This document shows positions 19,400 to 30,242 of a stretch of DNA of 64,000 bases, piece after piece. Under the pieces are notes generated by a model that saw only the letters and a list, made by a program, of their open reading frames with translations, was not told the origin of the DNA and ran no database searches. How positions within the stretch are numbered: the first letter of the stretch is position 1; every line of letters begins with the position of its first letter. Position numbers and translations under genes: made by a program. The stretch is from Hermatobates lingyangjiaoensis (Eukaryota; Arthropoda; Insecta; Hemiptera; Hermatobatidae): assembly GCA_026182355.1 (NCBI GenBank), contig JAPFBL010000008.1, positions 1-64,000 of the forward strand, read 5' to 3'.

Positions 19400-20012
19400 T
19401 GAGAGGTTAAGGTAGCCCAGTGGTAACGTGCTCGCTTCTGTACAGGTAGATCCGGGGTTCAATACTCACTCAGGCAATGGATTTATTCACGCAAGAGGTG
19501 AATTATTCTGAGACGTTAGGCTGTTGGTACTGAGCTTGTACGTTGTTAAAGATCTCTACTCTAAACGCAATTGAATTAGACAAAATTAAGGACTCCCAAT
19601 GTAGAATGTTCACTGTGTGGTATCACAAAGATTCAATGTTCAGCCTATGCGTGTTCTCTGGAGGACTTCCACTGCAACCTAATCTAGGTTAGGCTAGGTT
19701 GCAGTGGTAGTCCCACAAGGGAACACCCGTAGGCCGAGCATTGGCCCTGTGTGATACCACACAATGAAGATTGATTGTACATTGGGAGTCCCAAATTTTG
19801 CCAAACTGAAGTTTATTTACAGTAGGAATGTTTAACGAGTACGTGACATCACATAGGCTCGGGACCGACGGTTTAACGTCCTTCTCTGAGGGACGACGTG
19901 CTCAGATTTATTCACCTCTCGCATGAATAAGTCCAGGGCCAGGTAGGGATTGAATGCCGGTCCTATCAGTTCAGAGGCGAGTAATTTAACCACGGAGATA
20001 ACCTAGCCCCTC
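19400..20012. repeat. Head-to-head SINE pair forming a foldback
   Basis: A plus-strand SINE (19400-19690) and a minus-strand SINE (19695-20012) meet at their tails, where CCACTGCAACCTAATC faces GGTTGCAGTGG. Both have tail type 1 (TGTGTGGTATCACA then GGTTGCAGTGG in reverse). Confidence 0.7.
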
Positions 20013-20589
20013 AACCTAATCTAACCTAAACTATTTCAGTATTACGAAATTTTTCCAATCAAGAGTACTGATCTAATGAGAGTGACATTCATAAAGATCC
20101 AAATAATGAGAAAGTTACGATAAAATCAATAAGAGAGAGAGCTGACTAGGACCCTTAGCACTGGAGAGCCAGTAAGATGAGAAGATGAGTGGGGATTATT
20201 AGAAGACAAAGAATTGTTGATGAAAAATGGAGGACGTTCAAAAGAAAAGGACCTTAGGGCTCCCCAAAGGGACACTTGATCCACCCTCATCCACCAATCT
20301 TTTGAATAAAACCTGCCCAAAACGAAAAGAAATACTTTGTTTTACAAATATAATCTTCAACACAGTCAACACAAACCTAATATTTCTGCCTGAGAAGACA
20401 ATTACATTTGAAATGAATAATAATAAATAAATTTATTATTGCCTCAGTTACTAACATATATAAATATACTCGCTTAAAGACTGAAGTAACTTAGAATCCA
20501 GATAATATGAATAGAGACAATTTGAATAAGAATACTTCATGATTTCATTCTTTCAGTTAATATCTTGATTAATATAAATTGATTATTAT
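20013..20589. other. Spacer, nothing recognised
   Basis: AT-rich with no clear repeat; short overlapping open frames at 20126-20430 show no recognisable protein. Confidence 0.4.
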
Positions 20590-21345
20590 AAAAAAATTTG
20601 GAGTGGCCTACACTCAACCTTACTATAAGTAAATGTAATACCATACAAAATCGTATCATACTTCTTTGGTATATAATAAATTATGTTCCATTAAGATATA
20701 AAATAAATGTCTAAGTGGGAGATGTTTACTGGTCTTTCATTCCTGAAGGTAGTACAGATAGTGATTAAACCACTTATCAATATATACGCTTATTTTTGTA
20801 TATCACACGACAGATGAAACTTATTTTCCTCAGAATGTTCTATCTGAAGGTATAGTTTCTTTGATCCGTTAAACGGCATGACTTGTATCGCTCTCACAAG
20901 CTTTCAATTGAATTATAAGTCAGAATTTTTACATTTAATTGAAAAAAAAATATCCAGTTGTTTTAAAGCCTCAAGATATTTTTATTTTATTTCCCTGGTG
21001 ACTACTAAGGGCTAAAATTAGTATTTATGGGAAAAAATGTGGTCTAAATACAAGTTTTTGGCAAAAAAATGACTTTTCCATCATGAATAAGTGCTCCCAA
21101 ACAATAGGGCTCATTAAAACTATGAGGTCCATTTTTGTGTAAAATATCAATTTGATTCATCAAAGATTCTCGACCGTAGCGTGGCCACAAACATTGGATA
21201 CATAATCACCCACCCACAGGCGGACATCATCGAATAAATTTCATAAAATGACTTCTGGGACCTCAAAAGATGTAATTTCGTCATAATCTCGAGATCCAAG
21301 TTTTTCACAATTACTATACTTATAATGAAGTAAAACATTGTTATA
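20590..21345 (+). mobile_element. Family R element, internally deleted
   Basis: Left end matches the TTGGAGTGGCCTACACTCAA start of the other copies; after about 300 bp it jumps to the right-hand part (from 20870) and ends near 21345 with a decayed palindrome. Confidence 0.6.
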
Positions 21346-21349
21346 TTGA

Positions 21350-21672
21350 TTCACTGGGTTGAGTTAGGTTGCAGCGGCAGTCCTATGATGAGCACACAAG
21401 GACCCAAGATTAGCCCTTAGTAATACCACACAGTCATCATTCTACATTGGGAGCCCTACATTTTACCTGACTATAGTATATTTTGAGTAGTGATCTTTCA
21501 CGAGTGTCAGACATGGTACAGGCACGGTACCGATAGCTTAACAACCTATGGATGAAGCACTAAGATTTTTTCACCTTTTGCGGGAATAAATCGAGGGCCA
21601 GAGTGAGCATTGAACACCGATCTATCAGTCCTAAGGCGATCACATTGCCACTGAGCTACCCTGGCTCCCTAA
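21350..21672 (-). repeat. Full-length SINE, tail type 1
   Basis: On the minus strand: A-box-like GTAGCTCAGTGGCAATGTG, decayed B box, standard body, TACATTGGGAG junction (in reverse complement form), then the TGTGTGG...GTTGCAGCGG tail and TAACTCAACC end. About 320 bp, which gives the size of a complete tail-1 SINE. Confidence 0.75.
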
Positions 21673-21711
21673 TTACATATAACTACTGATATACATATAT
21701 ACATAAAATAT

Positions 21712-22100
21712 TAGGCAAAAAAATGATAACCAGAAAAAAATTTTTTCGAAAATGATAACCAAAGAAATATTTATTTAAAAAATGTTAACCAAAGAAATAT
21801 TTATTTAAAAAATGATAAGTAAAGGAAAATTTTTAAAAAAATGATAACCAAAGAAATATTTCTTCGGAAATAATAACCAAAAAATATTTCTTCGGAAATG
21901 ATAACCAAAGAAATATTTATTCAAAAAATGATATTACTTCTTCAACTTAAAATTGTTATTACTTAAAAATTTTTTTTTATTACTTAAAATTTTTTAAAAA
22001 AATGATAACCAAAGAAATATTTCTTCGGAAATGATAACCAAAAATATTTCTTCGGAAATGATAACCAAAGAAATATTTATTCAAAAAATGATATTACTTC
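21712..22100 (+). repeat. Degenerate ~30-bp tandem repeat
   Basis: Repeats of AAATGATAACCAAAGAAAT followed by ATTTATTCAAA or ATTTCTTCGG. The same repeat occurs inside the hAT at 23925-24330. Confidence 0.75.
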
Positions 22101-22479
22101 TCATAAAGTTTGCCTTACTTAGTTTTAAAGAGTTAAATAGCATTATGACTCCTATCAGTTTGCCTGAGTTGGGATATTCACCGAGTATTAAAGTTGATTA
22201 ACTCTGGCTACTCTGTAAATTACGCAGCAATTCCGACTCATCGATATAAAATAGAGTTCCTTTAATAAAGTCGCTTGCCTCGAACGAGAAGCTAAAAGAG
22301 AGAGTAGTAAAGTTTGATTGTTACGGGCCCTTGCACCAATGCCGCAGTCTTGAATCATTTTATTACCTTCTCATAAAAACTTGCAGACTCCACGCTTTTT
22401 TTATATTTTTGAAGATATCGTTATATCTTATATATTATATCTTTGCAGATGGTTTCAATCATTCCATATCGAATTGATT
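22101..22479. other. Spacer, nothing recognised
   Basis: No feature recognised. Confidence 0.4.
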
Positions 22480-22960
22480 AATTTGTAGATCACGGAAAAT
22501 ATACAAGCCAATAACTGTCACTAGTCTGCTTATTCCATTCCTTCCAAGCTCCACTCTAATGGTGAAGAAGGTTGTCTACAATGCAGTTATAAGAACTACC
22601 ATGACCTGTGGATGTTCTGTTTGGTACAACTCTGCGATAATTAACAAAAACCGACTCCAGATTGTCTAGAACGCCTTGTTCGCCTTGCAGCCAATGCTCC
22701 TTTTATGCAAGAAATGTGGATATCCAAAGTGATTTCAGGATGGAATCAATAGAAACTTACATTAGACGTCTGACTATCAATGAAGACAGAAAACTTCCCT
22801 TACACTCTAACCTGCTAGTGAGAGCACTTTTCCCTCAAATTCCCTGAAACCAATCCTCCTTCGGCTAATCAGATTACTAGATTCACGATAGCTGACGACG
22901 ATAGACCATACGACCACGAAACATACTCACCATAGACAGGACAGAAACTAACATACCGAT
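22480..22960 (+). pseudogene. Jockey/CR1-like LINE reverse transcriptase, C-terminal scrap
   Basis: 22560-22655 translates as KKVVYNAVIRTTMTCGCSVW and then YNSAIINKNRLQIV, followed after a frame break by ANAPFYARNVDIQSDFRM and ESIETYIRRL (to about 22790). This order (YNAVIR, VW, RLQ, NAP, IxxDFxM, IETYI) is the thumb and tail of jockey-superfamily RTs. The catalytic YxDD region is not present. Stop codons and a frameshift make it dead. 5' truncation is usual for LINEs. Confidence 0.7.
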
Positions 22961-23796
22961 CTACCCGACAGACCTGAACAATTAAAGCAGTTCAAACAGA
23001 CAAGCAGGTGAAAGCCTCTGGCTTGGAACTGCCTGACCCCAACGTGCATCAATGCACGGAAAATCTCGTTGGTCGTTGGTCAACTCTAATCGGCTTGCTC
23101 CTAAGAAATATAACTCCTTCTGTTATTTAGAATCTATTTTTGTAATATGGGTATTCAGAGTAACAGGATTATTCTACAACAGCAGCACTAAAATACCAAT
23201 GCCGTGGTTCCAATATATTTATATTTAAACTAAACAGACCACACAGAGAAAACACAAAAGATCAGAGAAACTCACTAATATATATCAACTAAATTTTCAT
23301 CCGGTAATAATTATGAACTTTATAAATTCAATTAAAAGTCTGCTAGCCATCTGGAAATGGTCTGAAATGATTTTGAAAACACTTGATCCAATTTAAACAT
23401 TCAATACCAACACTATTTCATCAAAAACTCATTCAAGATATTTTCCTTCTCTTTTAAAACAAAAGTAATCTCATTTGATCTAAAATCAATTTCATTTCAT
23501 TGAAAGAAATAAGATTTGAGTCTAATGAACTGTTCGCTTTTGTAAGAGTCTTTCAACAATATCAATTCTTTATTCCTCTCAATTCAAAGGAATTCATTTT
23601 TTATAACTTTCAACTGTATGAATATGCCGCCTTAATATCTTCTTTTTGACTTGTTTACTCCTGACAATGAACGAGTTCGAACTCTGGACATAGTATGACT
23701 AAAATGTTTAAGGTACAGTAATAAAATGTGAATATTTTCATAATAATGTTGTTAACAACTTTATTAGTTGTTATAAAAACCTAGCTTACTCTAGGT
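22961..23796. other. Spacer with a possible PLE terminus
   Basis: 23225-23300 has a weak resemblance to a PLE terminus (ACTCACTAAT, AAATTTTCATCCGG) but no intact core. The remainder is anonymous. Confidence 0.3.
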
Positions 23797-23924
23797 CAGT
23801 GGTTCTCAAACTATTTCAAGATTTCCTGCATAGCGGTGTCTTTATAATGTTTTAGAAGGCTTGTGAACCCTTTTACTTGATACACATTTAATATGTCAAC
23901 TCCTGAAACAAAATATTTTTGCTA

Positions 23925-24330
23925 AATAAATATATATTCAAAAAATGATAACTGAAACAAATGTTTATTCAAAAAATGATAACCAAACAAATATTTATTC
24001 AAAAAATGATAAATAAAAAATATTATCTCAAATAATGGCAACCGAAACAAATGTTTATTCAAAAAATGATAACCAAAGAAATATTTATTACAAAAATATA
24101 ACGAAAAACATTTTTTTCGGAAATGGTGACCAAATAAAAATATAAATTTTTATATTTATTGAAAAAATTATAAAAACAAAGTTTTTTTTCGGAAATAACC
24201 AAAGATAATTTATTCAAAAAATAATAGCCAAAGAAATATTATATCAAAAAATGATAACCAATTGATAACTAAAAACAATATTTATTCGGAAATGATAACA
24301 AACAAAAATATTTATACAAAAACTGGCATC
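23925..24330 (+). repeat. Degenerate ~30-bp tandem repeat inside a hAT
   Basis: AAAAATGATAACCAAA...ATTTATTC units, same as 21712-22100. Confidence 0.75.
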
Positions 24331-24977
24331 TAATTTCTATTGAAAGAAAAACATATTTTGGAAATCAATTGTTGATTGAGAAAATGGCAAACTTAAACAT
24401 CAAACGTCCATCAATGGTTAGAGGTGGTTAGAGGTGGTTATCAATGGAATGGGTGCCTTTGCTTTGCCAGAACCAGTTCTTCTGGATTTGGCTTTTATTT
24501 AGCCGGTGCAACTCTCATGTCATTTGTGGCTTCTAATCTGTTGTGGGATTACAAATGTAATCGGTCTCTTCACTGCCGGCTTTCGAACATTAGGATGGCA
24601 CTGTGCCATTTTAATCCAAACATCATTACAAGACATTTAACGCAAAATATATGTTCCACCACCCCTATCTTAAACTAAATCAATAAACTCTGCTTGATTC
24701 AAGTTGAGGTCAGAAAGCAGGTCATTAATGGGGTGTAAAACACGGTTTTTGATAAACCCAAGGCTTTTTTTTCCAAAATCTTGTAGGTCAGGGAACTAAG
24801 AGAAATATCTCCATGAAACATTGATGTTAGTGCATTTCCATCAATATATCTGTTTAACTGTGGACTGAGGCAAAGAAAGTTCTTCTTCTCTAATTTTGAA
24901 TGATACAACTCGAGATTCATTTCATAATAAACAAATTTATTTTGTCTAATAATCAAGTGATAAAACCTTGCCTACAC

Positions 24978-25462
24978 AAGTGCTCCGCAACCTTCTCTAA
25001 CCTTCGACGCACCAAAATTCTTTCTAGAATTCCGTGGCACACCAAAAGCTAAAGTATATAGGTATAAATTGATGATACTTTGAGATGATACATTAATTGA
25101 TGATAGGTATAGACTCAATATTGGACAACGCAACCCTAAGATCTTCGTCTAGATCTTTCAAGGATGACCGTTTATCATTTTCAATTAATACAAGAGTTGA
25201 AAAACTTTGCTCACATAAATATGTCGTCGAAAATGGAAGTAATGTTAGGATTGTTTTTTGTAGGAAATGCGAGGATATTCTTTTTTTAACGTAAATCCAG
25301 AAAACATCTTATGGAACTTCGATGAAAAATTGTCATAGTGTATTAAATACATGATGAAAAATTGTAAAATGTTAAATACAATGTACTTGATCGCCGCCGC
25401 GGCACACCTGTATCTGGCTCATGGCACACCAGTGTCCGCGGCACACCGGTTGCGGAGCACTG
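24978..25462 (-). mobile_element. hAT-like element nested in the hAT at 23797-25621
   Basis: Terminal repeats AAGTGCTCCGCAACC and the complement of CAGTGCTCCGCAACC (14 of 15). Flanked by GCCTACAC (24970-24977) and GCCTATAC (25463-25470), an 8-bp target duplication with one change, as expected of hATs. Retains only a transposase tail on the minus strand. Confidence 0.75.
25090..25240 (-). pseudogene. hAT transposase C-terminal dimerisation fragment
   Basis: The minus strand reads LPFSTTYLCEQSFSTLVLIE followed by KRSSLKDLDEDLRVALSNIE and a stop. STTYLCEQSFS and LRxALS are signatures of the hAT C-terminal dimerisation region. The catalytic part is missing, so the copy is non-autonomous. Confidence 0.75.
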
Positions 25463-25621
25463 GCCTATACGGACAATCGAATTTTTAGTTCAATGAATTG
25501 AAACAGAGGAAATTAAAAGACAAATAACAAATCGGACTTGGTAACAATCTTAAATAGACAATAAGCTTAATTGAGTGGTCTCTTTGCTGCCTCCTAGCTG
25601 ACCATAGTTTGAGAACCCCTG

Positions 25622-26010
25622 TTTTAGATATTCACTTGTTGATATGACGTTACAAAGGCCTTTGTTAGTAAGTTTGCCTTTTGACCCGTCTAAATGGCTA
25701 GCTGATAAAGCAATTGCCTCAGGGAACATGTCTTTGAATCCCCTAACCCTTGGTTCTTTGTTTATTCTAGATGTTATATAATTGACTTGTTGGGATGACG
25801 TTATTAACAGTATACATTTAAATCCCTGAATGAAGTGTCTTGCAACATGGTTGCTAAGGTTACCTGACTCAGTCGACCATTAGCCTGCCTCATTTCTGCC
25901 CTTGGGCAGTATGATTGACACCTCTCTTCTAGGTCTCAGTGTGCTTAAGTGCTCATATCTTATAAGAAGCAGTTTTTGCAATAGTCATTACTGCAAGGGG
26001 ATTCAGATTC
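25622..26010. other. Spacer
   Basis: No feature I can support. A tRNA-like stretch near 25690-25740 (GGCTAGCTGATAAAGC then GAATCCCC) may be an old unrelated SINE. Confidence 0.3.
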
Positions 26011-26019
26011 GGCGTAGCT

Positions 26020-26060
26020 TCACCTGAAGATAACCAGAGAATGGTTGAAACATGTCGCAG
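26020..26060 (+). ncRNA. Hammerhead-like core
   Basis: CTGAAGA (26024-26030), free T, perfect stem AACCA/TGGTT (26032-26036 with 26042-26046), GAAA (26047-26050), then CATGTC. Stem I pairing is not convincing. No PLE coding sequence lies nearby. Confidence 0.45.
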
Positions 26061-26600
26061 ATACCACCACCAGGTCAACAGTGCAGAATTTTCCACATTC
26101 AACCAGCCATCCAGCAATAGCAGTAACAATGACCGACCGAAGAGGAAACATAACAACAGCAATAACTCGAATGGGTCTCTATGTGAAGAAGTTGGAGTCG
26201 AGTGTCAACACCTTTTAATCAAGAGGGACTGTGCAACCTCTACCCCCCTTGACATGAAGACAAGGGCTACTTTTTGTAGAAGACAAATGAGAGTATAAAT
26301 TAAAATAAATTCAATTTCCGTAGCAGATAATAGACGAAACCAACAACCAACCACCACAAAAAACAATAATAGAAAGGAAACAGGAGTTCACTGCAAGGTG
26401 AGGCTCGAGTTTTCTGCCAATAATCTTATTTCACAGAGGGACTGTGCAACCTCTATAACCATTGGCGGAATAACGAAGGCTTCGCTCAGCAGCGAGTAAC
26501 TGGGACTGCACGCATGGATCAACCAACTCTACTCTCCCATTGGTCAGCATTTCAACGAATCATATTTCTTTCCCTGGACAACTCATAGAAAACAATATAT
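26061..26600. other. Spacer with unremarkable open frames
   Basis: Short open frames around 25953-26298 are not recognisable proteins. AGGGACTGTGCAACCTCTA occurs twice (26223 and 26438), a local duplication. Confidence 0.35.
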
Positions 26601-26604
26601 ACAT

Positions 26605-26729
26605 ATATATATATAAATTCACAGACGGGGTTCTTGAGGATTTTGTTCATAAAACATACAACTCCTGATTATATGCCAAATTATGACCAAAAGCCTGAAT
26701 TTGAAATATCAGTAGTAGAGAAGGTATAT

Positions 26730-26735
<6 letters not shown>
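26605..26735. mobile_element. PLE foldback fragment (family of 44085-44355)
   Basis: Shares GGGGTTCTTGAGGATTTTG and CATAAAACATACAACTCCTG with 44120-44155 but lacks the core. Between (TA)n tracts. Confidence 0.5.
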
Positions 26736-26764
<29 letters not shown>

Positions 26765-26766
<2 letters not shown>

Positions 26767-26952
26767 TTAGCGGAGAGAGGAACTCCCGCGAAAGGGTTAG
26801 AGTCCATGGAACGCCCCTCCACTAACAACTGTGCACCAGCTGATCCAGTAGTAAATAAAGATAAGCCGGCAGTCTATGCTGAGACGTGCCGACAACCGTT
26901 ACTTTAATTTGCTTTTTTTTAAAACCTCTTCTAGTTCTCACCCTAGTTTAAG
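26765..26952 (+). repeat. 5' LTR of the gypsy element
   Basis: 188 bp, begins AGTTAGCGGAGAG and ends CCCTAGTTTAAG. Identical to the 3' LTR except for one extra base in the GGAGAGAGG stretch. The AGT...start is known among some gypsy elements. Confidence 0.85.
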
Positions 26953-26970
26953 TGGTGCCGAAACCGGGAC
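26953..26970 (+). other. Primer-binding site, tRNA-Phe type
   Basis: TGGTGCCGAAACCGGGAC directly follows the LTR and is complementary to the 3' end of tRNA-Phe (which ends ...GGTTTCGGCACCA), with one C missing after the first 13 bases. Confidence 0.65.
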
Positions 26971-26989
26971 TATCGGTAGTACCGAGTGA

Positions 26990-27595
26990 CAGTGTGTAGT
27001 GCCAAGAACAAGTGCGTGGCTACTAGATGAGCACTCAAAGGGAGGGAAGATAAAGTTGCCATGGAGACGCTGCTTAATGCGAGCAGATCAAAACGTCCAG
27101 AGCTGCCTATCTTATGAGTCACATCGACTCAGTGCAAGGTTTGTTGGAGCCAGGAGGGATATAGAACCGTTCATCCAGAGGATGGACCAAGTGAACAGGA
27201 TGCTTATAGCAACTGGTTTTGACGAGGCAACTAAAATGGCATCGTCAGTTATATGCTTGCCAGGATTGACTTACCAGTGATGCTAGACGCCGGAATTACA
27301 TTTACATCCACATGGGAGGACGCGAGGAAGGTACTAATGGAGCGGTACGCCGGAGCGTCTAAACCTCTGGGACATGTGGCGGCCCAAATTTTTGCAGCCC
27401 GGAAGGTTCCACGAGAAGATGCCGCCAGCTTTGCCAAGCGGATTACGGAAGCCACGAGAAGGTTACGCAACCGTGTGGAAGAAGTATGTACCGACCCCGT
27501 CGAGAGGAAGTGGAGAATCCTAATTTATGAAGAGTTGGCCTGTGAGGTGATCAACCGCAACCTCCCGAGAAGGTTAGAACAGGAGTCCGGCTGAG
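26990..27595 (+). pseudogene. Gypsy gag, capsid region
   Basis: Two overlapping frames (26999-27280 and 27253-27594) together give a Gag-like protein: RMDQVNRMLIATGFDEATKM in the first, and WEDARKVLMERYAG with ASFAKRITEATRRLRNRVEE in the second, typical of gypsy capsid helices. A frameshift near 27265 separates them, and a stop ends the second just before the nucleocapsid frame. Confidence 0.65.
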
Positions 27596-27629
27596 CAGAC
27601 CCTCCACAATAGAAGAAGTCCTGACAGCA

Positions 27630-28163
27630 GTGGTGGACGAAGAGGCTGGGGCGGCAGAAACCGTCATGGAGTGGGAGACCACAGAGGACCCGACTTGGAC
27701 TCAGGTCCGCCGGCGCCGACAGGACAGGAGCATACCCCCAGGGGGAGTCTCCAGAACCGGGGGTCATAAACCTACCTACAGCGATGTTCTACGCCAGGAA
27801 AGGCCCCGACGCAACGAGGCTGCGCGAGTACCAAGGAAGCCACAAGGGAGGCGACCCGCTGAGTGTTGGGACTGTGGTAAGCCGGGGCATTTTGCAAGAG
27901 AGTGCCCCTATAACAGGAGGCCAGCGGGTAAGCCAAGGCGCCGTATGGGGTCCGTCATGGAGGTGAATAGGATTCACAGAGGTCGACCACAGCGCACGCA
28001 ACGAGAGTGGACTGACGATTACAGTGGAGAGTCAGACGGTTCAAGAGCGGGAACCTCCTGCTCCGAAAGCAGCAAGGCCACCAGGAGGTCTGCAAGAATT
28101 CCCGGACGAGCCAGAGGACCCATCCGGGTGAACTCAATACGTACCAAGGAGAAGGTGGCATGA
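27630..28163 (+). CDS. Gypsy gag, nucleocapsid region
   Basis: 177 codons, arginine-rich throughout, with one zinc knuckle CWDCGKPGHFARECP (C-x2-C-x4-H-x4-C) at about residues 78-92. The nucleocapsid binds element RNA. It is in a different frame from the capsid part upstream and from the protease downstream, so it is a fragment of a broken gag rather than a stand-alone gene. Confidence 0.75.
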   Translation: MVDEEAGAAETVMEWETTEDPTWTQVRRRRQDRSIPPGGVSRTGGHKPTYSDVLRQERPRRNEAARVPRKPQGRRPAECWDCGKPGHFARECPYNRRPAGKPRRRMGSVMEVNRIHRGRPQRTQREWTDDYSGESDGSRAGTSCSESSKATRRSARIPGRARGPIRVNSIRTKEKVA

Positions 28164-28199
28164 GGGCGGTACAGGGGAATATGGGCAGAAGAAAGGACA

Positions 28200-28470
28200 G
28201 GGAGACAGGCGAGTTGCCCATATTCTTCTGCGAAGCAGGGGAAGTGATTGCCTAGTCGACACGGGATCCGAGTGTACGGTGATAGACCCTTTGACCTTAA
28301 AGCGAGCCACCACCACAGGGGAAGTCAGAAAGTGCGCGTGCGAGCTAGTCACAGTGAATGGACGCAAGAAGAACCTAAAGGAAGTGGACTTAGAGGTCGA
28401 AGCTATCCCGGGAAGAAGATCACGGTGAAGGCACACGTAGCTACCCTGAAAAGAGGTCGTATGGAGTGAT
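28200..28470 (+). pseudogene. Gypsy aspartic protease
   Basis: CLVDTGSECTVIDPLTL (from about 28250) holds the DTGS-type catalytic motif of retroelement proteases. The reading frame continues through VTVNGRKKNLKEVDLEVEA and is broken at both ends by frameshifts. A protease fragment with GVIIGCDVIG, the ILG-like end, follows at about 28462. Confidence 0.7.
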
Positions 28471-28769
28471 CATCGGGTGCGATGTGATAGGCGCAGCGGG
28501 ACTGACGCAGTGGTTCAACCGGGGTAAGTGGAGTATCTGCTTGGGAAGGAAGAAGTACCGAACAGGCAAGGGTGTACCGCAGAAGTCCGCCCCCGCGTCA
28601 ACACCTGCGTCCAGTGGAACGCGGACAGGGCTGAGGGAAGCCATTATACAGGAGTACACGGGACACCTTTTGGAGAGAAGGGGATGAGCTCACGGCAACA
28701 GGCAGGGTCACTCATAAAATAGAACTTACTAAGGACCAGGTGGTGTACGAAAAGCCCAGGAGATACCCC

Positions 28770-29500
28770 CCAAAATGAAAGATGTTATTAAGGGACAACT
28801 CCGAGAGTTAGTGGATCAAGGGATAGTGATCAAGTCGGCGTCCCCCTTCAACAGTCCCTATGGGCCGTCCCCAAGAAATGTGAGCCAGGCCAGGCCCAAA
28901 ATACAGGTTGGTGGTAGACTTTAGAAAACTTAATCAGATTACTGAGCCTGAAAGGTACCCCCTACCAAGGGTTGAAGACATTGGACCGGCTGAGTGGCGC
29001 TACAGTGTTCAGTACGCTGGATTTGAAACAGGGATATCATCAAATCCGTATGGCCCGGGTCTCAAGCTAAGACCGCCTTCACGTTCGACCGGGGGAAATA
29101 TGAGTTTACCCGTATGCCATTCGGCTTACGTAATGCACCGTCACCTTCCAGCCTCATGACGAGGTCCTAGAGGGTCTGGGAGAGGAGTACTCCCAGATAT
29201 TCATGGATGACATAATTGTCTTCAGTAGACGCATGAGGACCATAGAGCTCACCTCCGCAGGGTCTTCGAGCGGCTGCGGAAGTACGGGCTGAAAGTAGCC
29301 CCTGAGAAAACCGACTGTGCCAGACCTCGGTGACCTTCATGGGACATGTCGTGGGAGCAGAGGGCACGAGACCTGACCCGGGAAAATCCAAGCGATAACC
29401 AAGATGGCGTATCCCCGCACAACGAGGCAAGTGAGAGCCCTCCTGGGAGCCATGGGGTTCTACAGACGATATATCCAGAACTTCACAGACATTACGACAC
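28770..29500 (+). pseudogene. Gypsy reverse transcriptase, frame-broken
   Basis: RT motifs occur in order in different frames: DFRKLNQIT (28917), RYPLPRVEDI, DLKQGYHQI (about 29021), FGLRNAP (about 29120), and FMDDIIVFS (about 29200), the catalytic FMDD version of YxDD. A GFYRRYIQNF connection segment lies at about 29458. At least four frameshifts are needed to link them, so no active enzyme could be made. Confidence 0.85.
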
Positions 29501-30041
29501 CCCCACTAGGTTGCTACGGAAAGGAGCCAGGGTAGTCCTGACAACGGAGCTAGAGCGATGTGTGGACGCTTGCAAGGCAGCCCTGACAGGGGACCTTCTT
29601 CTCGCGTTCCCTGATCTGGATAAGAAGTTCGTCGTGATGACTGACGCAAGTGATGTCGCACTAGGTGCAGTCCTATCCCAGGGCGAGGGACGTGACAGTA
29701 GACCGGTCGAATATGCAAGCCGCCAGCTGTCAGGACCAGAGACCCGGTATAGTGCAACGGAGAAAGAACTGCTGGCAATCGTATGGGCTGTAGAGCACTT
29801 CCGGCCGTACTTGTACGGACAGAAGTTTGAAGTGCGAACAGACCACAAAACCCTCACCTGGCTCCTAGGTCTGAAGGAGACATCGTCGCGGGTCAAAAGG
29901 TGGAAAGAGCGCTTAGCAGCATATGACTTTGAGGTGCATCATATTCGGGGCAAGGACAACCAAGTAGCCGATTGCTGTCGAGGCCAGTCAATGCCATCAA
30001 TAGGGGGAGTCCACCAATGGAGGATGAAGATGCTGGAGTGA
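29500..30041 (+). CDS. Gypsy RNase H domain
   Basis: Open from TRLLRKGARVVLT to the stop at 30041; the apparent start at 29346 is in the wrong frame for the RT tail. RNase H catalytic residues are present: the D of FVVMTDASD, the E of TEKELLAIVWA and the D of VRTDHKTL, followed by HHIRGKDNQVADCCRG, the normal end of the domain. It is the longest intact domain of this element. It would remove RNA from the RNA-DNA hybrid. Confidence 0.8.
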
Positions 30042-30242
30042 TGGTGGGAACTCATAGAGAGAGAGATCCAACAGGGCGGAACACCGGAGTGGGACCCAGA
30101 GGACTTCGTGCTTCCAATTGGAGAGGTGCGAGAAACTCCAGCAAGGCCAGCTAGAGAGGAGGCGCCCTCGGTTCGGGAGGCGATGACGGTCGTAGACAAC
30201 AAGGGAGGCAGTTGATAATAAAAGAAGACGACTTGCCCAATC

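Larger units (their letters stand above)
23797..25621. mobile_element. hAT-like DNA transposon, defective
   Basis: Terminal inverted repeats CAGTGGTTCTCAAACTAT at the left and the complement of CAGGGGTTCTCAAACTAT at the right (17 of 18 match). Flanks CTCTAGGT and TTTTAGAT are a decayed 8-bp target duplication (5 of 8). Inside are a ~30-bp minisatellite (23925-24330), an unidentified stretch with short open frames on both strands, and a second hAT. No catalytic transposase is visible. Confidence 0.65.

Noticed and set aside
24424..24956. Plus- and minus-strand open frames of ~85 codons inside the hAT
   Set aside because: I could not match them to transposase or any other family; kept only as unidentified sequence.
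26041..26298. 85-codon open frame rich in Asn/Ser
   Set aside because: It begins inside the hammerhead-like hairpin and shows no recognisable domain.
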